64,000 bases of DNA from Frondihabitans sp. 762G35 (GTDB lineage: Bacteria > Actinomycetota > Actinomycetes > Actinomycetales > Microbacteriaceae). Positions 53,596 to 63,268 of this stretch are shown piece by piece. The stretch lies in the NCBI RefSeq assembly GCF_002074055.1, contig NZ_CP014619.1, forward strand, positions 806,001-870,000, given 5' to 3'. The position numbers and the translations under genes were made by a program. Under the pieces are notes generated by a model. That model was given only the letters and a program-made list of their open reading frames with translations. It was not told the origin of the DNA and did not search any database. Each line of letters starts with the position of its first letter. Position 1 is the stretch's first letter.

Positions 53596-55086
53596 TCAGC
53601 GCCGACCGGCCACCCAGTCCTCGACGTCCGCTGCCGTGCGGGGGATCGCGATCGAGAGGTTCTCGGCACCGTCGGCGGTCACGAGGATGTCGTCCTCGAT
53701 GCGCACGCCGATGCCGCGGAACTCCTCGGGCACGGTGAGGTCGTCCGGCTGGAAGTAGAGGCCGGGCTCGATCGTGAAGACCATGCCGGGCTCGACGACG
53801 CCGTCGAGATAGAGGTCGCGCCGGGCGGCCGCGCAGTCGTGCACGTCGAGACCGAGGTGGTGGCTGGTGCCGTGGACCATGTAGCGGCGGTGGTACTGGC
53901 GCTCCGGCTGGATCGACTCCGCGGCCGAGACGGGCAGGAAACCCCACTCGGCCGTCTTCTCGGCGATGACCGCCATGGCCGTCGCGTGGATCTCGCGGAA
54001 GCGGATGCCCGGCTTGACGATCGCGAAGGCCGCGTCGGCCGCTTCCAGCACGGCGTCGTAGACGAGTCGCTGCACGTCGCTGAAGCGACCGGAGACGGGC
54101 AGGGTGCGGGTGATGTCGGCGGTGTAGAGGCTGTCGAGCTCGATGCCGGCGTCGATCAGGATGAGGTCGCCGGGGGAGACGGTGCCGTCGTTCCTCGTCC
54201 AGTGCAGGATGCACGCGTGCTCGCCCGACGCCGCGATGGTGTCGTACCCGACCGCGTTGCCGTCCGCCCGAGCGCGTCGGTTGAACGTGCCCTCCACGAG
54301 CCGCTCGCCGCGCGGATGCGCGAGGACCTCGGGGAGGTCCGCGATCACGTCGTCGAAGCCCCGCTGCGTGGCCGCCACGGCGAGACGCATCTCGGCGATC
54401 TCGAACGGGTCCTTGACCAGGCGCAGCTCGCTGAGGTCGCGGGTCAGGGTGTCGCTGGCGGCGGCGCGGTCGGCCACGGTGTCGAGGGTCTCCGATCCGG
54501 GGCGCTCGTCGACGAGGGCGTCGACGCGCCGGGTGAGGTCGGGGTCGGCGTCGCGCACGAGGAGCGTGTCGGCGTCGGCGACGCCCACCATCGCCTCGAA
54601 GTCGGCCAGGTCGCGCGTCTCGAGGCCGAGGTCGGCGCCGACCTGGACGAGCGATGGGCGCGGTCCGATCCAGAACTCCCCGATCTCCGGGTTCGCGTAG
54701 AACTCGTCGGAGTCGCGGCCGGCGCTGGCACGGAAGTACAGGGTGGCCTCGTGGCCGTCGGCCGTGGGCTCGAGGACCAGCACCGATCCGGGCACCGTGT
54801 CGGAGCCCCATCCGGTCAGGTGCGAGAACGCCGCGTGCGCGCGGAACGGGTAGTCGGTGTCGTTCGATCGGACCTTCGTCTGCCCGGCGGGGACGACGAG
54901 GCGCTTGCCCGGGTGGAGGGCGGAGAGACGCGAACGCCGTTCCAGCGCGAAGGCGGACTGCTCCCGCGGCGTCACCGCCTCGTCGGGGCGCTCGGCCCAC
55001 TGCGTGGAGATGTAGTCCTTGAAGACGTCGGAACCCGGCGTCGTGGAACGGTTGGAGGTGGCGCGGGGAGCCTGCGAATCAGCCAT
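53596..55086 (-). CDS. Xaa-Pro aminopeptidase P (M24B)
   Basis: A 496-residue M24B metallopeptidase. The five metal ligands can be placed: Asp in LILIDAGIE, Asp in YTADITRT, His in VHGTSHHLGLDVHD, Glu in FTIEPGLYF and Glu in GVRIEDDILV. An N-terminal creatinase-type domain precedes the catalytic part. It removes the first residue from peptides with proline in second position. It is 24 nt upstream of the EEP gene on the same strand side, with that gene reading toward it from the right. Confidence 0.94.
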   Translation of the reverse strand: MADSQAPRATSNRSTTPGSDVFKDYISTQWAERPDEAVTPREQSAFALERRSRLSALHPGKRLVVPAGQTKVRSNDTDYPFRAHAAFSHLTGWGSDTVPGSVLVLEPTADGHEATLYFRASAGRDSDEFYANPEIGEFWIGPRPSLVQVGADLGLETRDLADFEAMVGVADADTLLVRDADPDLTRRVDALVDERPGSETLDTVADRAAASDTLTRDLSELRLVKDPFEIAEMRLAVAATQRGFDDVIADLPEVLAHPRGERLVEGTFNRRARADGNAVGYDTIAASGEHACILHWTRNDGTVSPGDLILIDAGIELDSLYTADITRTLPVSGRFSDVQRLVYDAVLEAADAAFAIVKPGIRFREIHATAMAVIAEKTAEWGFLPVSAAESIQPERQYHRRYMVHGTSHHLGLDVHDCAAARRDLYLDGVVEPGMVFTIEPGLYFQPDDLTVPEEFRGIGVRIEDDILVTADGAENLSIAIPRTAADVEDWVAGRR

Positions 55087-55108
55087 GCCCCCATTATCGC
55101 CCCGGAGC

Positions 55109-56119
55109 CTACGACGTCGGGGTCAGCTGCGCGACGACGGGGCGGTGATCGCTCCCCGCGCCGTCCTCCGACGTGATCACGCGCATCCCGCTGACCCGCC
55201 AGTCGACGGTCGCCATCACGTGATCGATCGGGGTCCCGACGAGCGTCGGGACGTTCGTCGGCCAGGTCCCGACCCCCGCGCTACCGGCCGCCTTCGCCGC
55301 GTCGCGGCACTTGCCGAGGGCGTCGCTCTTCGAGCCGAGTCCGGCCTGGTGGTCGAGAGTCGAATTGAAGTCGCCGGCCATGATCATGTTCTCGCCCGAG
55401 CAGAGCTTCGCCAGGTAGGAGAGGTCGGAGCGCCACTCGGCCATGTAGGCCTTGACGGGCGCGACCGGGTGGACGGCGACGATGACGGGTCCGGTGCCGT
55501 CCTCGGGGCGGGCGACGACGGTGGGCAGGATCTTCGTCGTCTCGGCTCCGCTCTCCATCCCGTAGCGGCCCAGCTTCGACGAGACGAGCAGCGACGTCGA
55601 GTCGGCGGGGGAGAGCTGGTCGTACGCCAGCGTCAGCACGGTCATCGTGATCCCGGACTTCTTCAAGAGCGCGGCGACCTGGTCGGCCGTCGCCTTGCGG
55701 GTCTCCGGCAGGCTGACGATGTCGGCGTGCGTCGACGCGGCCAGCTCGGCGATGGCCGCGGCTCCGGGGGCCCCGCCCTTGGTGTTCCAGGCGAGGACGG
55801 TGACGTCGCCGGCGTCTTTAGCGCGGAACTTCGTGCCGCCGAGCCCGCGCTCGACGACCACCCCGCCCGTGACGGCTGCGAACACCACGAGGAGGACGGC
55901 GACGGCCGCGAGGAAGCGCCTGAGCGGTCGGATGACGATGCCGGCGAAGAGGAACACGATCGTCAGGACGACGGCCACGGCCGCCAGAGCACCCCGGAAG
56001 GCGACCGCCTGCGCCACGACGTACTCGCGCTGGAACCCGAGGCCCTGGGGGTAGACCGCGACGAAGAGCGCCGCCGCGATGGCGAGCAGCAGGAGGAAGG
56101 AGACGAGTCGGCGAAGCAC
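55109..56119 (-). CDS. Membrane-anchored endonuclease/exonuclease/phosphatase-family protein
   Basis: A 336-residue protein with three N-terminal membrane helices (LVSFLLLLAIAAALFVAVY first), then an EEP domain facing outward: VLAWNTKGG, SLPETRKATADQ (Glu metal ligand), AVHPVAP, MAGDFNSTLDH and the final GSDHRPV. This layout is common in actinobacteria, and such proteins are thought to hydrolyse phosphodiesters outside the cell. The GTG at 56119 was chosen as it directly precedes the first helix. It is divergent from the PHP gene. Confidence 0.88.
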   Translation of the reverse strand: MLRRLVSFLLLLAIAAALFVAVYPQGLGFQREYVVAQAVAFRGALAAVAVVLTIVFLFAGIVIRPLRRFLAAVAVLLVVFAAVTGGVVVERGLGGTKFRAKDAGDVTVLAWNTKGGAPGAAAIAELAASTHADIVSLPETRKATADQVAALLKKSGITMTVLTLAYDQLSPADSTSLLVSSKLGRYGMESGAETTKILPTVVARPEDGTGPVIVAVHPVAPVKAYMAEWRSDLSYLAKLCSGENMIMAGDFNSTLDHQAGLGSKSDALGKCRDAAKAAGSAGVGTWPTNVPTLVGTPIDHVMATVDWRVSGMRVITSEDGAGSDHRPVVAQLTPTS

Positions 56120-56195
56120 GGTGCGACGAGCATAGGGGAGAGCGGGCCACCCGTGCCTGAACGAGTCGTGACGGGCCGGGTCATACGATGGACGA

Positions 56196-57050
56196 ATGAC
56201 CTCCGGCCCCATCGACCTGCACACGCACAGCAGCGTGTCGGACGGGACCGAGACTCCCGGCGACCTGGTCGCCTCCGCCGTCCGCGCGGGGCTCGGCGTC
56301 GTCGCCCTGACCGACCACGACAGCACGACGGGCTGGCAGGAGGCGGCGGCCGCGGTCCGGGGGACGGGCTTGACGTTCGTCCCCGGGATGGAGCTCTCGA
56401 CCCGGATCGGGCCGATGAGCGTCCACATGCTGGCCTACCTCTTCGATCCGACCTCGCCCTCGCTCGTCCGCGAGACGGAGCGGCTCCGGAGCGACCGGCT
56501 CCACCGTGCGGAGCGGATGGTGTCCCGGATCGCCCGCGACTACGACATCACGTGGGACGACGTCCTCGCCCAGGCGACGGTCGGGGCCACGCTCGGCCGC
56601 CCGCACATCGCCGACGCCCTCGTCGCCCGGGGGTACGCCCGAGACAGGAGCGCGGCCTTCGCGGGCATCCTGCACTGGCGGAGCGGCTACTACGAACCGC
56701 ACGAGGCGCCCAGCCCCCTGACGGGCGTGCAGCTCATCCGCGAGGCCGGGGGAGTGCCGGTCCTCGCGCATCCGGCGACCCGCGGTCGGGAGCCGAGCAT
56801 TCCGCAGACGCACCTGCTCGAGCTGATCGAGGCGGGGCTCGGAGGCGTCGAGGTCCACCACCGCGACAACACGGACCCCGGCAGCGCCCGCCTCGCGGAG
56901 ATCGCCCGGCGCCACGACCTCATCATGACCGGATCGAGCGACTACCACGGTGCGGGCAAGCCCAACCGGCTCGCGGAGAACTCGACCGCGCCCGACCAGC
57001 TCCAGCGGATCGTCGACCAGGCGACCGGGTCCGTGATCGTCGTCGGCTGA
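56196..57050 (+). CDS. PHP-domain phosphoesterase (RNase AM/TrpH type)
   Basis: A 284-residue PHP protein with DLHTHSSVSDGT at the start, TDHDSTTGW, the metal Glu in PGMELSTR and the late HP and SDYHG motifs (LAHPATRG, GSSDYHGAG). The closest functional type is the TrpH/RNase AM group, which acts on 3',5'-bisphosphates and short RNA ends. It is divergent from the EEP gene and convergent with the helicase gene. Confidence 0.9.
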   Translation: MTSGPIDLHTHSSVSDGTETPGDLVASAVRAGLGVVALTDHDSTTGWQEAAAAVRGTGLTFVPGMELSTRIGPMSVHMLAYLFDPTSPSLVRETERLRSDRLHRAERMVSRIARDYDITWDDVLAQATVGATLGRPHIADALVARGYARDRSAAFAGILHWRSGYYEPHEAPSPLTGVQLIREAGGVPVLAHPATRGREPSIPQTHLLELIEAGLGGVEVHHRDNTDPGSARLAEIARRHDLIMTGSSDYHGAGKPNRLAENSTAPDQLQRIVDQATGSVIVVG

Positions 57051-57079
57051 GACCTCCCCGGTCGCTCGCCGGAGACGAC

Positions 57080-57112
57080 GATGCGCCCCTCGCCGGGCGG
57101 CGGGGGCGCATC
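57080..57112. terminator. Bidirectional hairpin terminator between PHP and helicase genes
   Basis: GATGCGCCCC and GGGGCGCATC form a perfect 10-bp stem with a 13-nt GC-rich loop between the converging stops at 57050 and 57123. Confidence 0.6.
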
Positions 57113-57122
57113 GAGACGGACG

Positions 57123-58586
57123 TCAGGAGTCGCTGGGCTGGGCCTGACCCGCTTCACCGGCGGGACGACGACGGCGGTTGCGGCTGCGCTTCCGCGGAGC
57201 GCCGGAGGCGTCGCCCTCGGCGGCGGCACCGACGGCCGGCGCTGCGGCGGCCTCGCGGGGACGCTGGTCGCCCGAGCTCTCGCCGGTTCGGCCCTCTCCC
57301 GATCGCGGGCGGTTGCGGTTGCGCGAACCGGTGCTGCCGGTGCCGCCTGCGCTGCGGCCCGCCGGAGCGGTGCTGCGCGCCGGAGCGGCCTCGCGCGACG
57401 TCGGCTTGAGGCGTCCGCGCGTGCCCTCGGGGATGTCGAGGTCGGCGAAGAGGTGCGGGCTGGACGAGTACGTCTCGACGGGCTCCGGGATGTTCATCTC
57501 GAGAGCCCGGTTGATGAGCGCCCACTTGTGCAGGTCGTCCCAATCGACGAAGGTGACCGCGATGCCGGTCTTGCCCGCGCGGCCGGTGCGGCCGGCGCGG
57601 TGCAGGTAGGTGTCGTGGTCGTCCGGCACGGTGTGGTTGATCACGTGCGTGACGTCGTTGACGTCGATGCCGCGGGCGGCGACGTCGGTCGCGATCAGGA
57701 TGTCCTTCTTGCCCGCCTTGAAGGCGGCCATGGCGCGCTCGCGCTGCTCCTGGTTGAGGTCGCCGTGCACGGCGGCAGCGTTGAAGCCGCGGTCGTTGAG
57801 CTCCTCGACGAGCTTGGCGGCGGCGCGCTTCGTCCGCGTGAAGATGACGGTCCGGCCGCGACCCTCGGCCTGCAGAATGCGCGCGATGACCTCGTCTTTG
57901 TCGAGGTTGTGCGCTCGGTAGACGACGTGCTTGATGTTCGCCTGTGTGAGACCCTCGTCGGGGTCGGTCGCGCGGATGTGGATCGGCTTCGACATGAAGC
58001 GGCGGGCCAGGGCGACGATCGGCCCGGGCATCGTCGCCGAGAAGAGCATCGTGTGGCGGGTCGCCGGCGTCATGGCGAAGATCTTCTCGATGTCGCCGAG
58101 GAAGCCGAGGTCGAGCATCTTGTCGGCCTCGTCGAGGACGACCTCGGTGACCTGCTTGATGTCGAGGAGTCGCTGACCGGCGAGGTCGAGGAGGCGGCCC
58201 GGCGTTCCGACAACGATCTGCGCGCCGGCCTTGAGCTGCTCGACCTGGCCCTCGTAGGCCTTGCCCCCGTAGATCGACACGACCTTGGTGTCGGGGCGGT
58301 TGGCGGTCGCGACCTGGAGGTCCTCCGTCACCTGCACGCAGAGCTCGCGCGTCGGGACGACGACGAGCACCTTGACGCCCGGCGCCGGATGGAGGCCGAT
58401 CCGCTGGATGATCGGGAGGCCGAAGCCGAAGGTCTTGCCGGTGCCGGTCTTGGCCTGGCCGATGATGTCCTGGCCGGCGAGGGCGAGGGGGATGGTCTGG
58501 TTCTGGATCGGGAAGGGTTCGATGATGCCCTTCGCCGCCAGAGCGTCGACCATGTCCTGGTCGATCGAAAGGTCGCTGAATGTCAC
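57123..58586 (-). CDS. DEAD-box RNA helicase
   Basis: A 487-residue helicase. The Q motif is at the start (FPIQNQTIP), motif I AKTGTGKT, motif II VLDEADKML, motif III SATMP and motif VI HRAGRTGRAG. The C-terminus from about residue 390 is a basic Arg/Ser/Pro/Ala extension of the kind used for RNA binding or ribosome contact. It resembles the RhlE/DeaD group active in RNA turnover and cold adaptation. It is divergent from the MiaE-like gene. Confidence 0.95.
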   Translation of the reverse strand: MTFSDLSIDQDMVDALAAKGIIEPFPIQNQTIPLALAGQDIIGQAKTGTGKTFGFGLPIIQRIGLHPAPGVKVLVVVPTRELCVQVTEDLQVATANRPDTKVVSIYGGKAYEGQVEQLKAGAQIVVGTPGRLLDLAGQRLLDIKQVTEVVLDEADKMLDLGFLGDIEKIFAMTPATRHTMLFSATMPGPIVALARRFMSKPIHIRATDPDEGLTQANIKHVVYRAHNLDKDEVIARILQAEGRGRTVIFTRTKRAAAKLVEELNDRGFNAAAVHGDLNQEQRERAMAAFKAGKKDILIATDVAARGIDVNDVTHVINHTVPDDHDTYLHRAGRTGRAGKTGIAVTFVDWDDLHKWALINRALEMNIPEPVETYSSSPHLFADLDIPEGTRGRLKPTSREAAPARSTAPAGRSAGGTGSTGSRNRNRPRSGEGRTGESSGDQRPREAAAAPAVGAAAEGDASGAPRKRSRNRRRRPAGEAGQAQPSDS

Positions 58587-58687
58587 GTATGGCCCACGTC
58601 TCGTGTATAGGGGTAAGCCGCCAGTTTAGCCGCACGGGGCGAACCGACCGCCCTGCCCCTCCCGGCGGGACCCTCTAAGGTGGTGCC

Positions 58688-59413
58688 GTGCTGTCATGGA
58701 GGGCCTTCCGGGCGAGACGATCCGCGCCGAAGAACCCGCGTCCGCGGGTTTCGTCTCGGCCCCTCGTGGTGAGCCGCGTCGAGCTCGGCGACTTCACGCC
58801 CGACCTCGACGTCTACCTCGGTCAGGCCGCTTACCTCCAGCTCGCACTCTTCGAATCCCTCGGTCGCGCGGCGAGCATCGCGCCCAGCACGCGCGCCAAG
58901 GCCCTCACCGGTCTCATCGCGACCTCGACCCTGGAACGGCACCGAGGGCTCCTGCGCGAGATCGAGCGCTCGGGCGGCGACCCCGCCGACCTGATGCAGC
59001 CCCACCGCTCGGTCATCGACGACTTCCAGCGGCGGACGGGCGGCGGCGACTGGTACGAGACGATCCTCGCGACCTACGTCGCGGCCGGCCTCCTCGACGA
59101 CGTCTTCTCGCGCCTGACGGCGGGTCTTCCGGCCGACTACCGCGACCGCGTCGTCGAGATCCTCGAGAGCGACGCCGAGGTCGACGAGGCCGAGATCGTC
59201 GCCGAGCTGTCTCTGGCGATCGGCGCCGATCCGAGACTCGCCTCGCGGCTCGCCCTCTGGGGCAGGAGGCTCGTGGGAGACACCCTCCTCGTCGCGCGCG
59301 CCGCCATCTCGGCCTCGCACCAGTCGGCCGACGACGAGCGGTTGGAGCCCGTGTTCACCGAGCTGATCGCCGCTCACACGCGACGGATGGACGCCCTCGG
59401 CCTGACCGCCTAG
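58688..59413 (+). CDS. MiaE-like ferritin-fold protein
   Basis: A 241-residue helical protein matching the ferritin-like MiaE_2 group of actinobacteria: the LGDFTPDLDVYLGQAAYLQL region, ERHRGLLREI with metal-type E..H, and a C-terminal ADDERLEPVFTELIAAHTRRMD helix. True MiaE hydroxylates ms2io6A in tRNA with a di-iron centre; here an E-x2-H pair is visible (LERHR) but the complete ligand set is not certain, so the activity is open. The GTG at 58688 gives a basic 35-residue extension; a later GTG (VSRVELGD) is a possible alternative. Confidence 0.7.
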   Translation: MLSWRAFRARRSAPKNPRPRVSSRPLVVSRVELGDFTPDLDVYLGQAAYLQLALFESLGRAASIAPSTRAKALTGLIATSTLERHRGLLREIERSGGDPADLMQPHRSVIDDFQRRTGGGDWYETILATYVAAGLLDDVFSRLTAGLPADYRDRVVEILESDAEVDEAEIVAELSLAIGADPRLASRLALWGRRLVGDTLLVARAAISASHQSADDERLEPVFTELIAAHTRRMDALGLTA

Positions 59414-59437
59414 CGGTCGGCGGCGTCCGTCGGGCGG

Positions 59438-59737
59438 CTAGGCCGTCTCGCCGCGGAGCAGCCGCTCGTAGAGGTCGCGGTCGGCGGCCTCGCGTCGACG
59501 GGACGTGATGCGGGCCACGGCGACGGCGGTGAGCCCGGCGACGGCGAGATCGATCACCCAGATCCAGCCCCCACCGGGCGTGAGACCCGCCCAGAGGAGG
59601 ACCTCCCACACCACGATCGCGGCGCAGGTGGACCAGCCGGCGACCCAGAGCGCCCCGCGGGTCGGCAGACCGGGCAGGGCGAAGTGGGCGATGAGGCCGA
59701 GCAGTGCGCCGCCGAGGGCGGCGAACAGGAGCTCCAC
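59438..59737 (-). CDS. Small membrane protein, unknown function
   Basis: A 99-residue protein with three hydrophobic segments (about residues 2-22, 30-50 and 58-77) and a charged cytoplasmic tail, RREAADRDLYERLLRG. No family is recognised. It follows the DUF3107 gene by 2 nt on the same strand, so they are co-transcribed. Its stop faces that of the MiaE-like gene, 24 nt away. Confidence 0.65.
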   Translation of the reverse strand: MELLFAALGGALLGLIAHFALPGLPTRGALWVAGWSTCAAIVVWEVLLWAGLTPGGGWIWVIDLAVAGLTAVAVARITSRRREAADRDLYERLLRGETA

Positions 59738-59739
59738 GA

Positions 59740-59964
59740 CTAGCTGACGAAGCCGACGCGGCCGCGCTCTTCGCTGCCGACCTCGACGTAGGCGACGCCC
59801 GCGGTCGGGACGAGGAAGACCTTGCCCTTGGTGTCCTTCAAAGTGAAGTAGGACTTACCGGAGTCGAGGGCGTCGGCGACGACCTTCTCCACCTCGGCCG
59901 GCGTCTGAGCCGACTCGAACGAGATCTCACGGGGGCTGTTGGTGATACCGATGCGAATGTCCAC
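59740..59964 (-). CDS. DUF3107 protein
   Basis: A 74-residue protein that matches the actinobacterial DUF3107 family end to end: MDIRIGITNSPREISFES at the start, VADALDSGKSYFTLKDTKG in the middle and the final GVAYVEVGSEERGRVGF. It is a small cytoplasmic beta-rich protein of unknown function. It lies in conserved neighbourhood with the MiaE-like gene and the recombination helicase genes and is divergent from adnA. Confidence 0.93.
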   Translation of the reverse strand: MDIRIGITNSPREISFESAQTPAEVEKVVADALDSGKSYFTLKDTKGKVFLVPTAGVAYVEVGSEERGRVGFVS

Positions 59965-60040
59965 GAGGTCGACGATAACCGACTCGACCGCCGACCGCCG
60001 ACACGTTCACTCACGGCAGAAGAGGGGGGCGCCGCGCTCG

Positions 60041-63000
60041 ATGTCGGAAGCACCCGATAGCGTCGTCGACGTGGCTCAGACAGCATCCTCCCCGTCCTCG
60101 CGACCGGGGTTCCTCCCCGTCCCCGGGCGACCCGGTGCGCATCCGGGTGTGCGCGACTCCGACGCCGGCCTCGACCCGTCGCAGCTGCGGGTCCTGGCTC
60201 TCGCCGACGGCGAGTGCGCCGCGGTCATCGGTGCTCCGGGTTCCGGCAAGACCGCCGCTCTCGTGGAGTTCGTCGTCGATCGCGTGCACCGCGAGGGATG
60301 GGGCCCGTCGTCGATCCTGGCGCTCGCGCCGACCCGGTCGACCGCCACGCGGCTCCGCGACGTCCTGGCGGCTCGTCTCGACGTGCCGACGCCCGGTCCT
60401 CTCGCTCGAACCGTCGCCTCGCTGGCCTTCGACGTCGTCGGTCACGCGGCCCGGGTGGCCCTCAGCGGCCCGCCCACCCTCCTCACCGGCGGCGAGCAGG
60501 ACTCCATCATCCGAGCCCTGCTCGACGGTCACGTCGAGGAGGGCACCGGTCCCGAGTGGCCGGAGAAGCTCGGTCCGTCGGTGCGCGCCCTCCGCGGGTT
60601 CCGGACCGAGCTCCGCGAGCTCCTCATGCGGGCGACCGAGCACGGCGTCGACGCCGACGGCCTGCGACGCCTCGGCCGGCAGACCGACCGTCCCGAGTGG
60701 GTCGCCGCCGCCGACTTCTCCGACGAGTACCACCGGGTCGTCGACGACCTCGGCTCTCGCGCCCTCGACGCCGCCGAGCTGGTCGACTACGCCGTCGCGG
60801 CGCTCGACCGCGGTGAGACGGCCCCCGTGGTCGACGGGCTGCGGGTCGTGGTCGTCGACGACGCCCAGGAGGCGACCGAGTCGACCCTGTCGCTCCTGCG
60901 CGCCCTCGTCCGCCGCGGCGTCGCGGTCGTCGCGTTCGGCGACCCCGATCTCGCCACCAACGCGTTCCGCGGGGGCTCGCCCGACGTCCTCGGCCGCCTC
61001 GCGCAGCGACTCGGCATCGAAGCCGTCACGACGATCCATCTCGAGAGCGTGCATCGGCACGCTCCCCGCGTGCGCGCGCTCGTGTCGAGCATCACCGATC
61101 GCATCGGGACGGCGGGGGCGGGTCGACAGCACGCCGCGCGATCCGACGTCGCCGACGATCCGACGGTACCGCCCCTCTGGCGGATCGAATCCGACACCCC
61201 GGCCCACGAGATCGCCGCCGTCGGGCGGGCGCTCCGCGAACACCACCTCTTCTCGGGCGTGCCGTGGTCGCGCATGCTCGTCGTCGTCCGCAACGGTGCC
61301 CTGGTGCCGTCCGTCGCGCGATCGCTCCAGGTGCACGAGGTGCCCACGCGCACCCCCGTGGCAGGCCGGGCCGTCCGCGACGAGTACGGCGCGCGCCACC
61401 TCCTGCTCGCCGCCTCCGTCGCGACCGGCAGGCAGGAGCTCGCGGCCGACGTCGTCTCCGAGCTGCTCTCCGGCCCGCTCGCCGGCTTCGACGCCCTCTC
61501 CCTCCGCCGCCTCCGCCTCGCGATCCGCGCCGAGGAGCTCGCCGCGGGAGGGACGCGGTCGGCCGATGCCCTGCTCGTCGAGGCGCTCTCCGGCCCGGGC
61601 CGGTTCGCCACCATCGACTCCCGGTTCGCCGCGCGCGCCGGGCGGTTCGCGACCAGCCTCGACAGCGCCCGCGCGGAGGCGGTCGCCGGCGGGAGCATCG
61701 AGGAGGTCCTCTGGGGGCTCTGGGAGCGCAGCGGACTCGCTCGCGACTGGAGCGAGCAGTCCCGCGGCCACGGCATCCTGGCGGCCGAGGCCGACCGGCA
61801 CCTCGACGGAGTGGTGGCCCTGTTCACGGCGGCCAAGCGGTTCGTCGAGCGGAGCCCGGAGGCCGACGCCCGGTCCTTCCTCGATCAGATGCTCGGCGCC
61901 GACGTGCCCGAGGACACCCTCTCGCCGCAGGCCCTGTCCGACTCCGTGCTCGTGACGACGCCGTCCGGAGCCATCGGGCTCGAGGTCGACGTCGTCGCCG
62001 TCGTCCGCCTACAGGACGGCATCTGGCCGAACCTCCGCGTCCGCGGCGGTCTGCTCGAGCCGGACGGACTCGTGGAGGCGGCGCAGGAGGCGCAGGAGGT
62101 GCTCGGTTCCGACGGAGACACCGTCACCTCCGTCGCCGACTCGGTCGATCGGCGCGCGGGCGTCCTCTCCGACGAGCTGCGCATGTTCGCCCTGGCCACC
62201 TCGCGCGCCACCCGGCAGGTGATCCTGTCCGCGACGGTCAACGACGACGAGGCGCCGTCGATGTTCCTCCGGCTCCTCCCGGCCGACCTCCCCGCAGCCG
62301 ACGTCCGGCCACCGCTGTCGCTCCGCGGCCTGGTCGGCCACCTCCGACACGCCGCCGTCGCCGACCCGTCGGCGACTCGACGCGACGAGGCCGCCTCGGC
62401 GCTCGCCCGGCTCGCGACGGAGGAGGTCGCCGGAGCCTCGCCCGACGAGTGGTACGGCCTCCTGGCCCCGTCGACGGAGGAGCCCCTCGTCGACCTCACC
62501 GACCCGGAGGCCCGGGTCGCCGTGTCGCCCTCGCAGATCGGCAGCTTCGAGGAGTGCCCGCTGCACTGGTTCATCGACCGCTTCGGCGGCTCCGCCCCGA
62601 GTTCCGCGATGGGCCTCGGAACCGTCATCCACGACGCGATGGAGCACGCCGTCGACATCGATCCGGTGTCCCTCTGGGCGAGCGTCGAGGCGCGCTGGGG
62701 CGAGCTCGAGTTCGAGTCGGCCTGGATGTCCGAGGCCGAGAGGAAGCGCGCGCGCACCATGACCGACGCCCTCGCCTCCTACCTGCGCGACTTCGTCCAG
62801 GCTCAGGGCGAATTGCTCGGGGCCGAGTCGAGCTTCCAGGTCGACGTCGGACAGGCGCTCCTCCGCGGCACCGTCGACCGCGTCGAGGGTCGAGCCGACG
62901 GAGCCGTCGTCATCGTCGACCTCAAGACCGGCAAATCCGTCCCCACCGTCGCCGAGGGGGCGACCAACCCGCAGCTCGCCAGCTACCAGCTCGCGCTCGC

Positions 63001-63268
63001 CGAGGGCGGCCTCGAAGCGGCTCCGAGCGACTCGGCGAGAGGCGGGGCGAAGCTCCTCTTCGTGGCCAAGGGCACCCGGGGCAAGCCCTACTCCGAGCGG
63101 TGGCAGGAGGCTTTCGGCGACGACGATCTCGACGCCTTCCGCCAGCGGGTCCGCGGCGACGCGGCAGGGATGGCCGACCGCGTCTTCCTCGCGCGGGTCG
63201 ACGACCACTGCACCGGTCGCTTCGGGGGATCCTGCTCCATCCACGTCGTCGGAGAGGTGACCCAGTGA
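60041..63268 (+). CDS. adnA: AdnA-like helicase-nuclease subunit
   Basis: A 1075-residue protein with a UvrD/RecB-like motor domain (Walker A GAPGSGKT near residues 67-74, VVVDDAQEATE as motif II) and a C-terminal PD-(D/E)XK nuclease with VIVDLKTGKSVP. Together with AdnB next door it forms the actinobacterial AdnAB machine that resects double-strand breaks. Three Cys, at residues 839, 1057 and 1065, surround the nuclease; the usual four-Cys cluster pattern is not complete. The ATG at 60041 was used; a GTG ten codons later is possible. The stop overlaps the adnB start. Confidence 0.88.
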   Translation: MSEAPDSVVDVAQTASSPSSRPGFLPVPGRPGAHPGVRDSDAGLDPSQLRVLALADGECAAVIGAPGSGKTAALVEFVVDRVHREGWGPSSILALAPTRSTATRLRDVLAARLDVPTPGPLARTVASLAFDVVGHAARVALSGPPTLLTGGEQDSIIRALLDGHVEEGTGPEWPEKLGPSVRALRGFRTELRELLMRATEHGVDADGLRRLGRQTDRPEWVAAADFSDEYHRVVDDLGSRALDAAELVDYAVAALDRGETAPVVDGLRVVVVDDAQEATESTLSLLRALVRRGVAVVAFGDPDLATNAFRGGSPDVLGRLAQRLGIEAVTTIHLESVHRHAPRVRALVSSITDRIGTAGAGRQHAARSDVADDPTVPPLWRIESDTPAHEIAAVGRALREHHLFSGVPWSRMLVVVRNGALVPSVARSLQVHEVPTRTPVAGRAVRDEYGARHLLLAASVATGRQELAADVVSELLSGPLAGFDALSLRRLRLAIRAEELAAGGTRSADALLVEALSGPGRFATIDSRFAARAGRFATSLDSARAEAVAGGSIEEVLWGLWERSGLARDWSEQSRGHGILAAEADRHLDGVVALFTAAKRFVERSPEADARSFLDQMLGADVPEDTLSPQALSDSVLVTTPSGAIGLEVDVVAVVRLQDGIWPNLRVRGGLLEPDGLVEAAQEAQEVLGSDGDTVTSVADSVDRRAGVLSDELRMFALATSRATRQVILSATVNDDEAPSMFLRLLPADLPAADVRPPLSLRGLVGHLRHAAVADPSATRRDEAASALARLATEEVAGASPDEWYGLLAPSTEEPLVDLTDPEARVAVSPSQIGSFEECPLHWFIDRFGGSAPSSAMGLGTVIHDAMEHAVDIDPVSLWASVEARWGELEFESAWMSEAERKRARTMTDALASYLRDFVQAQGELLGAESSFQVDVGQALLRGTVDRVEGRADGAVVIVDLKTGKSVPTVAEGATNPQLASYQLALAEGGLEAAPSDSARGGAKLLFVAKGTRGKPYSERWQEAFGDDDLDAFRQRVRGDAAGMADRVFLARVDDHCTGRFGGSCSIHVVGEVTQ

